Shown here piece after piece: positions 7,767 through 15,190 of a DNA stretch of 21,920 nucleotides (positions are counted from its first letter, which is position 1; every line of letters starts with the position of its first letter). Source of the DNA: JAABYT01 sp041581935 (GTDB lineage: Bacteria > Pseudomonadota > Gammaproteobacteria > HK1); NCBI GenBank assembly GCA_041581935.1, contig JBFICP010000019.1:1-21920 (forward strand), read 5' to 3'. Made by a program: the position numbers and the translations under genes. The notes under the pieces were generated by a model that made no database searches, was not told where the DNA came from, and saw only the letters and a list, made by a program, of their open reading frames with translations.

Positions 7767-8822
7767 CTATGAATCCTGTCGTCCAAATAGATCCGGTTCT
7801 TGAGGAACGTCCGCCGGACGCGGCGGTGGTGACAGTCCGAAGTGCTCCCACGCGTGGCGCGTCGCCATTCTGCCCCGGGGTGTGCGCATCAAAAAGCCCT
7901 GCTGTATGAGATAGGGCTCGAGCACGTCCTCGATGGTCCCGCGCTCCTCGCCGATTGCGGCGGCCAGATTGTCGATGCCAACAGGGCCACCGTCGAAGCG
8001 TTCGATCACCGCAAGCAGAAGCTTACGGTCCATTACATCGAATCCGGCATCGTCGACCGCCAGCATTTTGAGTGCGCGCTGCGCCACTTCGGCGGTAATT
8101 TTTCCGTCGGCCTCGACTTCCGCATAGTCGCGCACTCTTCGCAGGAGCCGATTGGCGATGCGTGGTGTTCCGCGAGAGCGTCGCGCGAGCTCCGTGGCTC
8201 CGTCGGCGGCCAGTGCAACGTTCAAAATGTTCGCCGAGCGCCTCAATATGGTCGCGAGCTCGTTCTCGTCGTAGTACTCGAGACGTTGCACGATGCCGAA
8301 GCGGTCGCGAAGCGGCGAGGTCAGCAACCCGGCCTTCGTCGTGGCGCCGACAAGCGTGAAGGGCGGCAGGTCCAATTTGATGGAACGTGCCGCCGGTCCT
8401 TCGCCGATGACGATGTCGAGCTGGCAGTCCTCCATACCGGGATAGAGGATTTCCTCGACGGCCGGATTCAAGCGGTGAATCTCATCGATGAAAAGCACGT
8501 CGCGAGGCTCGAGATTGGTGAGCAGCGCCGCCAGATCTCCCGAGCGCTCCAACACCGGCCCCGAGCTCTGGCGCAAATTGACCCCGAGCTCATGAGCGAC
8601 GATGTGCGCGAGCGTGGTCTTGCCCAGGCCGGGCGGACCGAAGATAAGGAGATGGTCCATGGCCTCGTTACGCGCCGCCGCCGCCTTGATGAAAATCTCC
8701 ATTTGACGGTGCACGGCCGGCTGTCCGATGTACTCGGCAAGCCGCTTGGGGCGAATGCTGTGGTCCAGGCTGTCTTCCCGGATGTCGGATAGCGGTGTTA
8801 TGAGGCGCTCAGATTCGATCAT
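7767..8822 (-). CDS. ruvB: Holliday junction branch migration helicase RuvB
   Basis: RuvB is the hexameric AAA+ motor that drives branch migration of Holliday junctions on RuvA. The 351-residue protein has Walker A GPPGLGKTT (62-70) and Walker B DVLFIDEIH (107-115). The sensor/arginine-finger region GATTKAGLLTSPLRDRFG follows. The C-terminal winged-helix domain shows VGIDNLAAAIGEERGTIEDV and QQGFLMRTPRGR. The N-terminus starts SERLITP, like other gammaproteobacterial RuvB proteins. The ATG at 8822 is unambiguous against this alignment. The upstream gap to ruvA is 193 bases, wider than usual, and contains an open frame whose TGA overlaps this ATG; see findings. Confidence 0.98.
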   Translation of the reverse strand: MIESERLITPLSDIREDSLDHSIRPKRLAEYIGQPAVHRQMEIFIKAAAARNEAMDHLLIFGPPGLGKTTLAHIVAHELGVNLRQSSGPVLERSGDLAALLTNLEPRDVLFIDEIHRLNPAVEEILYPGMEDCQLDIVIGEGPAARSIKLDLPPFTLVGATTKAGLLTSPLRDRFGIVQRLEYYDENELATILRRSANILNVALAADGATELARRSRGTPRIANRLLRRVRDYAEVEADGKITAEVAQRALKMLAVDDAGFDVMDRKLLLAVIERFDGGPVGIDNLAAAIGEERGTIEDVLEPYLIQQGFLMRTPRGRMATRHAWEHFGLSPPPRPADVPQEPDLFGRQDS

Positions 8823-9015
8823 GCTATATGGAGCCCCGGCGGCGCCGCTCGAATCGCGATGTCTGTCATCAGCTTATCCGCCGATGCCGGCAGCATCGTG
8901 TCGAATTGCGGCCGAACGGTGTAGCGCTCATGGCCCGATTCGGCCGTCGTGACTCGGGCGAGATGGTATACCGCGAGACGTGGAGGGGAAAGCGCCGCTT
9001 TCAGCTTCCGGCGTC

Positions 9016-9621
9016 CTACTTGACCATGGCCTTTAATGCCAATCGCACGATGTCCTCGCAGGCAAGACCTTCGCAGTCGATGGCAGCCACGCGCCGGCTC
9101 GCCTCCGGCGGCTTGAGACCGAGCGCGATCAGCGCGCTGACCGCTTCCGCTGCCGCATCCGCGCGCTGCTGCGACGCGCCCATGCCGTCCGGCGAGTCCG
9201 ACCGACCGTCCGCAGGCAGTGGCCCCAGGCGATCACGCATCTCGATGACCAGTCGCTCGGCGGTTTTCTTGCCGATACCGGGCAGCCGCGAGAGGCTCGA
9301 GGTATCGCCTTCGAGCACACAGCGTCCCAGGGTTGCGGCATCCATTCCGGAAAGGATCGCAAGCGCCATCTTCGCACCGACGCCGTTCACCCTGAGAAGT
9401 TGACGGAACAAGTCGCGATCGGAGCGCGCCGAGAATCCGAACAGCTGGTGGGCGTCATCGCGCACCACCTGGTGAGCGAACAGAACGACTTCCGTGCCGG
9501 GGCTCGGCAACGACATGAACGTGGTCATGGGCGCCTGCACCTCGTAGCCGATACCGCCGACATCGATGAGCAGCCAAGGTGGCTGCTTGTCGCGCAATAC
9601 GCCCTTGATCCACGCGATCAT
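9016..9621 (-). CDS. ruvA: Holliday junction DNA-binding protein RuvA
   Basis: RuvA binds Holliday junctions as a tetramer and recruits RuvB. The protein starts MIAWIKGVLRDKQPP, the usual RuvA N-terminus, and is 201 residues long (E. coli 203). It contains the beta-barrel domain I (about 1-63), the helix-hairpin-helix region FRQLLRVNGVGAKMALAIL and the second hairpin LSRLPGIGKKTAERLVIEM. A flexible linker (about 140-155) leads to the C-terminal RuvB-binding domain with ALIALGLKPPEASRRV. The frame is open further upstream to 9684, but that would run through the ruvC 3' end. The ATG at 9621 overlaps the ruvC stop in an ATGA (9618-9621), which supports this start and translational coupling. Confidence 0.97.
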   Translation of the reverse strand: MIAWIKGVLRDKQPPWLLIDVGGIGYEVQAPMTTFMSLPSPGTEVVLFAHQVVRDDAHQLFGFSARSDRDLFRQLLRVNGVGAKMALAILSGMDAATLGRCVLEGDTSSLSRLPGIGKKTAERLVIEMRDRLGPLPADGRSDSPDGMGASQQRADAAAEAVSALIALGLKPPEASRRVAAIDCEGLACEDIVRLALKAMVK

Positions 9622-10145
9622 GGATGCGACCCGGTCCGCGCTGACTCGATGCGTGCCAGCGTCTGGCGTGTGTGCCCATGGCATATTGCCACCGCGAGCG
9701 CGTCGGCGGCATCACTGGCCGGAAGGTTGCGCAGGCAAAGCAGCATCTTGATCATGTGCTGAACCTGATCTTTGGGAGCGTGACCACGGCCGGTTACGGC
9801 CTGCTTGACCTGGTTGGGTGAATACTCATAGAGCGGCAACCCGCGCGTGACACCTGCCATCAGCGCGGCCCCGCGAGCCTGCCCGAGCTTCAGCGCCGAA
9901 GCGGCGTTGCGGTGAAAGAACACCTGCTCGACAGCCAGCTCCGTCGGGCCCTCACTGTCGACGATATTCGCGATGCCGTCGAAGATGGCACGCAGTCTCA
10001 CGGTCAAATCGTTCCCGGCGACCTGAATGCAGCCGCTCGCGACATGCCGGGAGTGGTTTGCGTGAAAATCGATGATGCCGTAACCCGTGATTCGCGAGCC
10101 CGGATCGATACCGAGAATGCGAACGGGTTTGAGCGGTCCCGTCAT
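9618..10145 (-). CDS. ruvC: Holliday junction resolvase RuvC
   Basis: RuvC is the dimeric endonuclease that cuts Holliday junctions symmetrically. The 175-residue protein shows GIDPGSRITGYG near the start. Its four catalytic acids are Asp14, Glu73 (in ELAVEQVFF), Asp145 and Asp148 (in ASDAADALAVA), each shifted by exactly seven from E. coli Asp7, Glu66, Asp138 and Asp141. The GRGHAPKDQVQ segment also fits. The N-terminus is therefore about seven residues longer than in E. coli; the ATG at 10145 lies 18 bases after the yebC stop. It overlaps ruvA by four bases. All key residues are present. Confidence 0.97.
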   Translation of the reverse strand: MTGPLKPVRILGIDPGSRITGYGIIDFHANHSRHVASGCIQVAGNDLTVRLRAIFDGIANIVDSEGPTELAVEQVFFHRNAASALKLGQARGAALMAGVTRGLPLYEYSPNQVKQAVTGRGHAPKDQVQHMIKMLLCLRNLPASDAADALAVAICHGHTRQTLARIESARTGSHP

Positions 10146-10163
10146 GAGCCCGACCGTGTCTTC

Positions 10164-10910
10164 TCAGGCGATCTGGTCGAGAATCTCATCAGAAATATCG
10201 GCATTCGAGTAGACTTGCTGCACGTCGTCGTGATCCTCGAGCGTTTCCAGCAGCTTTACCATGCTCTGCGCATCATCCAGTGTCAGGCGGACGCTGGTGG
10301 ACGCGCGCATTGTAACCTCTGCCTGCTCGGGTTCGAGTTTCATGGCTCGAAGGGCATCCCGAACCTCGGTAAATCTCTCCACTGCGGTCAGCACGTCGAT
10401 ACTGCCGTCCTCATTGTTGACGATATCATCGGCGCCCGCCTCGAGCGCCGCCTCCAGGATGCGGTCCTCGTCGCTGCCCGACGAGAAGCTTATCTGGCCG
10501 AGCTTGGTGAACAGGTAGGCGACCGAACCGTCGGTGCCGAGATTGCCACCGAACTTCGAGAACGCATGGCGCACGTCGGCAACGGTTCGATTTCGATTGT
10601 CGGTCATGCAGTCGACCATTACGGCGACGCCTCCGGGACCATAGCCTTCGTAACGCACTTCTTCGATGCTCTCGGAATCGAGATCGCCCGATGCGCGCTT
10701 GATGGCGCGCTCGATGGTGTCTTTGGGCACGTTCCCGGCCAGCGCCTTGTCGACGGCCAGGCGTAGGCGAGAGTTAGAGGCGGGATCGGGATCTCCGAGG
10801 CGCGCCGCGACACTTATCTCCCGGATGAGCTTGGTGAATAGCTTGCCGCGTTTCGCGTCCTGCGCCCCTTTGCGGTGCTGAATGTTTGCCCACTTGCTGT
10901 GTCCGGCCAT
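10164..10910 (-). CDS. yebC: YebC/PmpR (TACO1) family protein
   Basis: YebC/TACO1 family proteins were long listed as DNA-binding regulators; more recent work places members on the ribosome, easing translation of difficult proline-rich stretches. This 248-residue protein starts MAGHSKWANIQHRKGAQDAKRGKLFTK, the family hallmark (residues 1-27 in outline). It continues with the acidic domain around EEVRYEGYGPGGVAVMVDC and ends with a normal-length C-terminal domain. The frame is open to 11054, but the ATG at 10910 gives the conserved N-terminus. An extended -10 box lies about 30 bases upstream (separate entry). It heads the yebC-ruvC-ruvA-ruvB group, the standard gammaproteobacterial arrangement, with 18 bases to ruvC. 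Confidence 0.96.
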   Translation of the reverse strand: MAGHSKWANIQHRKGAQDAKRGKLFTKLIREISVAARLGDPDPASNSRLRLAVDKALAGNVPKDTIERAIKRASGDLDSESIEEVRYEGYGPGGVAVMVDCMTDNRNRTVADVRHAFSKFGGNLGTDGSVAYLFTKLGQISFSSGSDEDRILEAALEAGADDIVNNEDGSIDVLTAVERFTEVRDALRAMKLEPEQAEVTMRASTSVRLTLDDAQSMVKLLETLEDHDDVQQVYSNADISDEILDQIA

Positions 10911-10938
10911 GCGGTCGCTCGTTCGGAATATGCGCTGA

Positions 10939-10947
10939 ATTCTAGCA
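10939..10947 (-). promoter_or_regulatory. Extended -10 promoter element before yebC
   Basis: On the minus strand the sequence reads TGCTAGAAT: a TAGAAT -10 box (10939-10944) preceded by TGN (10945-10947), the extended -10 pattern of sigma-70 promoters. There is no good -35 hexamer at 16-18 bases. The predicted start lies near 10932, giving a leader of about 22 bases to the yebC ATG. A perfect 13-base palindrome lies just upstream, where a -35 box would be. Confidence 0.5.
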
Positions 10948-10966
10948 TGGCATCGGGGAGTCGAAT

Positions 10967-10979
10967 CAGACAGCGTCTG
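10967..10979. promoter_or_regulatory. Palindrome in the yebC promoter region, possible operator
   Basis: CAGAC (10967-10971) and GTCTG (10975-10979) form a perfect inverted repeat around AGC. It sits about 35 to 47 bases upstream of the start predicted from the extended -10 box, and 17 bases beyond the 3' end of the hydrolase gene. It could be an operator or activator site for yebC-ruvCAB. It does not match the LexA box CTGT-N8-ACAG. A short terminator for the hydrolase is possible, but there is no T-run. Confidence 0.25.
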
Positions 10980-10996
10980 TGGGCGCAAGCTCGCGC

Positions 10997-11665
10997 TTAA
11001 AGGGCCCTGCCGGGCCTCCCAATGGGGAAGGATCCGGTCTTGAAATAGGTGCACGCGTACTCCGCCGCGCGACGCGAGATGAGAATGCTGGAGTGCGTCT
11101 CCTGCAAAACCGCATGCGCATAGTCGGGTCCGAGGTCGGTCTCCGCGACCGCCACCGTGCCGTCGTTTGGCTTGGGCAGATCGCGCACAATCCGTCCGGC
11201 ACCGATGGGCTTGTTACCCGCAATCGTGGCGACATCGCAGTCGTCCGGCCACGGGGGCAAGTCGCCATCGAGACCTTTGCGTAGGCTCTTGCCGAGAATC
11301 CACGCAAGCGCAGGATTCGCGCCGAGGCGTTTCGCCACGTGGCAGCCGAGGTGAGGCGTACAGAGTGTGAGCACCCGCCCCGGGCGTCCCCACGAGGACT
11401 GCAGCATCATGGTGCGCACTACCAGACCGCCGAGGCTGTGACACAAAAAATGCACGATCGGCGAGTCGATGTCGCGCAGGAAGTCGAAAAGTCCGGCGGC
11501 GTTATCCTGGACGCTTCTCCTGAGAGAGGGGTATGAGAATCTTCGGCAGTCGAATCCGCAGGCGCCGAGACGGTGCTGAAGGGGGAGCATGGCAATGCCA
11601 TGCATGTACAGGCCGTGCACCAGAATTACGACTTCGGAAATTTCCGGGCGGTCGCCAGCGCTCAC
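10997..11665 (-). CDS. Alpha/beta-fold hydrolase, lipase/esterase-like
   Basis: This 222-residue protein is a small alpha/beta hydrolase of the PGAP1/lipase-like kind. It begins with a beta-strand and oxyanion-type motif VVILVHGLYMHG (12-23). The nucleophile elbow is CHSLGG with Ser77. Asp168 (in PKPNDGTVAV) and His191 (in QETHSSIL) are the likely other triad members. There is no signal peptide, so a cytoplasmic enzyme is likely. The start is GTG at 11665 with an excellent GAGGAG eight bases upstream; the first ATG (codon 21) would remove the oxyanion motif. It is divergent from the deformylase gene with 85 bases between starts. The substrate cannot be told. Similar proteins are often annotated as triacylglycerol lipase-like or acetyltransferase-like hydrolases. 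Confidence 0.85.
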   Translation of the reverse strand: MSAGDRPEISEVVILVHGLYMHGIAMLPLQHRLGACGFDCRRFSYPSLRRSVQDNAAGLFDFLRDIDSPIVHFLCHSLGGLVVRTMMLQSSWGRPGRVLTLCTPHLGCHVAKRLGANPALAWILGKSLRKGLDGDLPPWPDDCDVATIAGNKPIGAGRIVRDLPKPNDGTVAVAETDLGPDYAHAVLQETHSSILISRRAAEYACTYFKTGSFPIGRPGRAL

Positions 11666-11687
11666 GCTGCATGCTCCTCGATCGTGC

Positions 11688-11716
11688 TTGACACCACCGA
11701 ACCGTGACGGTAATTG
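11688..11716 (+). promoter_or_regulatory. Possible sigma-70 promoter for def
   Basis: A consensus -35 hexamer TTGACA (11688-11693) is followed after 17 bases by TAATTG (11711-11716), a weak -10. It lies 35 bases before the def ATG and within the 85-base divergent spacer shared with the hydrolase gene. The -35 is good and the -10 is poor, so the call is tentative. Confidence 0.3.
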
Positions 11717-11750
11717 CTTGACCTTGATCAGTCAACGAGAGAGCAGTGGC

Positions 11751-12296
11751 ATGGCCGAACAGAGGGTGCTGCGGATGGGTGACCCGCAATTACAGCAGGT
11801 ATCCGATCCGGTAACACGATTCGACGACGAATCACTCGCGGATTTGATTCGTGATCTGTGGGATACCATGGATGCTCGCGGCGGCGTTGGTATTGCCGCG
11901 CCGCAGATTGGTGTGGCCTTGCGCGTCGTCGTATTCGAAGTGGACAGCAGCGAGCGCTATCCCGAAGCGCCACCCGTGCCGCGCACGGTTTTAATCAATC
12001 CGGAGATCGCGTTTCTCGATGACGAGGTCGTGGACGGATGGGAAGGCTGCCTCAGTGTGCCGGGACTGCGTGGCGTCGTACCCCGCTACCGGCGGATTCG
12101 TTATCGCGGATTCGATGCCGGCGGTCTTCCTTTCGAGCGAATCGCAGAGGATTTTCATGCCCGCGTGGTGCAACACGAGTGCGACCACTTGGACGGAGTT
12201 CTGTATCCACAACGCATGCGTGATCTCTCGACTCTCGGTTTCGAGGAGGAAATCACCCTGGCCCAGCGTCTCGATGAGGCACCCGTCGAGGTATGA
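11751..12296 (+). CDS. def: Peptide deformylase (paralogue outside the def-fmt locus)
   Basis: Peptide deformylase removes the formyl group from the N-terminal Met of new proteins. The 181-residue protein has all three motifs: GVGIAAPQIG (45-54), EGCLSVP with metal ligand Cys100, and QHECDHLDG with ligands His142 and His146 and catalytic Glu143. The segment after motif II, PGLRGVVPRYRRIRYRG, is typical of the second deformylase carried by many Pseudomonadota, not of the copy next to fmt. The main gene probably lies elsewhere in the genome. The frame is open from 11589, but that would overlap the divergent hydrolase gene. The ATG at 11751 gives the normal N-terminus RVLRMGDPQL. An NTF2-like gene follows 138 bases downstream. 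The stop forms an ATGA with the start of a small open frame; see findings. Confidence 0.95.
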   Translation: MAEQRVLRMGDPQLQQVSDPVTRFDDESLADLIRDLWDTMDARGGVGIAAPQIGVALRVVVFEVDSSERYPEAPPVPRTVLINPEIAFLDDEVVDGWEGCLSVPGLRGVVPRYRRIRYRGFDAGGLPFERIAEDFHARVVQHECDHLDGVLYPQRMRDLSTLGFEEEITLAQRLDEAPVEV

Positions 12297-12434
12297 GTGG
12301 CGCTGCACGACTGACGGCGGTCGCGCAGATCGGCCAGGCGAAGACGCTTGGCGCCGCGAGCGCTTATCGCCGGTGGTGCACGCAAGCTCACTCCTCTACC
12401 ATGGCCGCCGGCAGCTGCCTACGATGTCGAGACC

Positions 12435-12863
12435 ATGAGTGATCCGTGCTACGCGACGTCCCGGGACGCCGAGAAGGCGTTCTACGACGCTTTTCAATGC
12501 GCCAGCGTGGACGAAATGATGAAAGTATGGGCTAACGAGGACACCATCGTCTGCATTCATCCGATGGGACCGCGGCTCAGCGGCCGCCGGGCGGTGGCGC
12601 AAAGCTGGGAGCAGATATTCGCAGGCGGGACGCCGATGCGCTTCGAGCTGACCGAGGTTACCTGCACCTTGCACGGCGATATCGCCGTGCACTGTGTCCA
12701 CGAGAACATTCGGCACGGACCGGGGCTCGCGCAACGCGCCCTGGTTCTGGCCACCAACGTTTACCAATCGAGCGACCGGGGATGGCGGATGATCGTGCAT
12801 CACGCGTCGCCCGGTGTCGTGCCGCTGGCACCCGAGCAGGAGCCGGGCTCGCGGCTTCACTGA
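12435..12863 (+). CDS. NTF2-like (SnoaL/DUF4440-type) protein
   Basis: This 142-residue protein has the NTF2-like cone fold by pattern. It starts with a helix (DAEKAFYDAFQCASVDEMMKVW), continues with a strand holding DTIVCIHPMGPRLSGRRAV and a helix with SWEQIFAG. It ends with long strands containing VTCTLHGDIAVHCVHENI and WRMIVHHASP. The conserved W-A-x-D/E-D-x-x-x-x-I-H-P pattern is shared with small proteins annotated as nuclear transport factor 2 family or SgcJ-like. There is no signal peptide. The frame is open from 12348, but the ATG at 12435 gives the family N-terminus; its Shine-Dalgarno is weak. The function is not known. It may bind a small hydrophobic ligand or be an isomerase-like enzyme. 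It is co-oriented with def. Confidence 0.8.
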   Translation: MSDPCYATSRDAEKAFYDAFQCASVDEMMKVWANEDTIVCIHPMGPRLSGRRAVAQSWEQIFAGGTPMRFELTEVTCTLHGDIAVHCVHENIRHGPGLAQRALVLATNVYQSSDRGWRMIVHHASPGVVPLAPEQEPGSRLH

Positions 12864-12950
12864 TACGGACCGGCTACGGATCATCCATGCGGCCTCCGTA
12901 AAGCATCGGGGTGTCAAATACGGGCGGCGGGCGGGGCGGCGCTGCCCGGC

Positions 12951-14726
12951 TCAAGAGACGGTCGATTTCCTCAGCATGATCCCGAGCTCCCGCAGCTGGC
13001 GCTCGTCGGCCGGTGACGGTGCGTCGGTAAGCGGATCGTGCACCGTCTGGGTCTTGGGGAAGGCGATCACGTCGCGTATGGACGACGCTCCGGTCATCAG
13101 CATGGCGAGCCTGTCGAGGCCGAATGCAATTCCGCCGTGGGGCGGACAACCGTAGCGCAGCGCCCGCAGCAGAAAGCCGAATTTGCGCTCGGCTTCCTCC
13201 TCGCCGATGCCGAGCACCCTGAAGACCGCCGACTGCATATCCTGACGATGGATTCGAATCGACCCACCGCCGAGCTCGGTGCCGTTCAGCACCATGTCGT
13301 AGGCCCGAGATGGAACCAGGCCCGGAGCGTCCTCGAGCAGAGCCGGATCGTCGACCCCGGGTGATGTGAACGGATGATGCAACGCATACCAGCGTTGCTC
13401 GGCGTCGTCCCAGCCGAACATGGGAAAATCCGTCACCCAGAGCGGCTTCCAGCCCTGCTCCACGAGACCATGATCCTCTCCCAGCTTGACGCGCAGCGCG
13501 CCCAGCGCGTCGTTTACGACCTGCGCTTTGCCGGCGCCGAAGAAGATGAGATCGCCGTTCTCCGCGCCGGTTCGTTCGAGCACTCCGGCAAGGGCCGCAT
13601 CGGATAGAAATTTCACGATGGGCGACTGCAGTCCGTCCTTGCCGGCATCGCGATCGTTGACCTTGATGTAAGCGAGCCCCTTGGCACCGTAAATGGCGAC
13701 GAATCCGGCGTAGTCATCCACGACCGAGCGTGGCAGCGAGCCACCGCCGGGCAAGCGCAGCGCCGCCACGCGCCCATGAGCGTCGTTGGCGGGTTCGGCG
13801 AACACCTTGAAGCTCACCGATTTCATCAGATCGCCGATCTCCGTGAGCTCCAATGGATTGCGAAGGTCCGGGCGATCGGTGCCGAAGCGCTCCACGGCTT
13901 CCGAGTAACGCATTCTCGGAAATGGATTCGGGAGCGCAATGTCCAGGACTCTCGCAAAGACCTGCCGCACCAGGCTTTCCATGAGAGCCATGACGTCGTT
14001 CTCTTCAGCGAACGACATCTCGACGTCGAGCTGCGTGAACTCCGGCTGCCGATCGGCGCGTAAATCTTCGTCGCGAAAGCAGCGCACGATCTGATAGTAG
14101 CGATCCATGCCCGACATCATGAGCAGCTGCTTAAATATCTGTGGCGACTGCGGCAACGCAAAAAATGATCCCTTGTGAACGCGGCTCGGCACCAGATAGT
14201 CCCGGGCGCCTTCCGGTGTCGCCTTGGTCAACATCGGTGTCTCGATGTCGACGAAGTCATGAGTGTCCATGAACTCGCGGATCGCGTGGGTGATGCGATT
14301 ACGTGTCAGCAGACGATGCTGCATGGACGGACGGCGAAGGTCGACATAGCGGAAACGCAGCCGTGTCTCTTCGTTGACGTCTTCCTCATCGAGCTGGAAC
14401 GGCGGCGTCTCGGCGTCATTGAGCACCGTGAGCGTGTGTCCGAGGACCTCGATGCGGCCGGTTACCATGTCGGGATTCACGGTGCCAGAAGGGCGTTCCC
14501 GCACCCGGCCGTCGACCTTGAGGACGAACTCGCTCCTCACCTGCTCGGCGATTGCGAAGGCCTCCTCGGTGTCGGGGTCGAATACCACCTGGACCACGCC
14601 GGCGCGGTCGCGCAAATCGATGAAGATGACGCCGCCGTGGTCGCGCCGCCGGTGCACCCAGCCGCACAGCGCGACCTGCTCGCCGAGCAAGTCCTCGGTG
14701 ACCTGGCCGCAGTAGTGGCTACGCAT
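12951..14726 (-). CDS. aspS: Aspartyl-tRNA synthetase, probably non-discriminating (AspRS/AsnRS type)
   Basis: This class II synthetase charges tRNA-Asp. The 591-residue protein has the N-terminal anticodon-binding OB domain (about 1-105, with LCGWVHRRRDHGGVIFIDLRDR in outline). The catalytic core has motif 2 around VRCFRDEDLRADRQPEF, the bacterial GAD insertion (about 290-410), and motif 3 GIAFGLDRLAMLM near the C-terminus. His30 and Gly81 occupy the positions of His31 and Gly82 in the P. aeruginosa enzyme. These residues have been linked to acceptance of tRNA-Asn, so this copy may also make Asp-tRNA-Asn for GatCAB to amidate. It is transcribed after an FmdB-type zinc ribbon gene (93-base gap), a common gammaproteobacterial pairing. 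No clear terminator is seen between its 3' end and the convergent NTF2-like gene. Confidence 0.97.
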   Translation of the reverse strand: MRSHYCGQVTEDLLGEQVALCGWVHRRRDHGGVIFIDLRDRAGVVQVVFDPDTEEAFAIAEQVRSEFVLKVDGRVRERPSGTVNPDMVTGRIEVLGHTLTVLNDAETPPFQLDEEDVNEETRLRFRYVDLRRPSMQHRLLTRNRITHAIREFMDTHDFVDIETPMLTKATPEGARDYLVPSRVHKGSFFALPQSPQIFKQLLMMSGMDRYYQIVRCFRDEDLRADRQPEFTQLDVEMSFAEENDVMALMESLVRQVFARVLDIALPNPFPRMRYSEAVERFGTDRPDLRNPLELTEIGDLMKSVSFKVFAEPANDAHGRVAALRLPGGGSLPRSVVDDYAGFVAIYGAKGLAYIKVNDRDAGKDGLQSPIVKFLSDAALAGVLERTGAENGDLIFFGAGKAQVVNDALGALRVKLGEDHGLVEQGWKPLWVTDFPMFGWDDAEQRWYALHHPFTSPGVDDPALLEDAPGLVPSRAYDMVLNGTELGGGSIRIHRQDMQSAVFRVLGIGEEEAERKFGFLLRALRYGCPPHGGIAFGLDRLAMLMTGASSIRDVIAFPKTQTVHDPLTDAPSPADERQLRELGIMLRKSTVS

Positions 14727-14819
14727 CGGATTGGCCCGGTGGGAAAGAGCCGGGATGGTACGGTTTCACCAACGCACTGGCAACACGGCCCCCGGCCAGG
14801 GATCGCGCCAGGCGCGTCG

Positions 14820-15152
14820 CTAACAGACGGATTTGCTCTCGCCGCTGCCCGACTTCTTGGTCGCTTCGCCGCTCTTGGCGGACTTCTCCGGGCTCTTCGC
14901 GCCGTCCGTCGCGCTTTCTTTGGCGCCGGCGCCGTCCTTACCGTCCTTGCCGTCGCCCTTTTTCTTGCCTTTGTCGCGAAAGTCCGTGACATACCAGCCG
15001 TCGCCTTTGAGATGAAAGGCGGCGGCGGATACCAGGCGCTTTAGCCTCATCGCGCCGCACCCGGGGCACTTGCGCTTCGGCGACTCGCTGAATTTCTGGA
15101 TGAACTCGTGCCTGTCCCCGCAGGCGCCGCATTCGTACTCGTATATCGGCAT
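14820..15152 (-). CDS. FmdB-type zinc ribbon protein
   Basis: This 110-residue protein starts MPIYEYECGACGDRHEFIQ, the hallmark of the FmdB/CxxC_CxxC_SSSS zinc ribbon family. Cys8, Cys11, Cys29 and Cys32 form the zinc site. A conserved segment LVSAAAFHLKGDGWYVTDF (about 40-58) follows, then a low-complexity tail rich in Lys, Gly, Ser, Asp and Glu (about 60-108) that ends in Cys110. The frame is open to 15500, but the ATG at 15152 gives the family start. No good Shine-Dalgarno is visible. It is the first gene before aspS on the same strand, as in many gammaproteobacteria; the DUF502 gene often found between them is absent. A sigma-32-like promoter lies about 40-70 bases upstream. The biochemical role is not known. 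Confidence 0.9.
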   Translation of the reverse strand: MPIYEYECGACGDRHEFIQKFSESPKRKCPGCGAMRLKRLVSAAAFHLKGDGWYVTDFRDKGKKKGDGKDGKDGAGAKESATDGAKSPEKSAKSGEATKKSGSGESKSVC

Positions 15153-15190
15153 AACGATCAGGGTGCTTACTGACAACGGACCGGCGGGAT

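Noticed and set aside
7842..8792. Plus-strand open frame of 316 codons opposite ruvB
   Set aside because: No recognisable family, and ruvB on the other strand has all AAA+ motifs. GC-rich third positions commonly keep antisense frames open.
9912..10766. Plus-strand open frame of 284 codons opposite ruvC and yebC
   Set aside because: It spans two well-defined genes on the other strand and resembles no family I know.
10911..10996. LexA (SOS) box before yebC-ruvCAB
   Set aside because: The CAGAC/GTCTG palindrome does not fit CTGT-N8-ACAG, and no other candidate was seen in the gap.
12864..12950. GC-rich inverted blocks between the NTF2-like gene and aspS as a shared terminator
   Set aside because: Pairing is imperfect and there is no T-run on either side.
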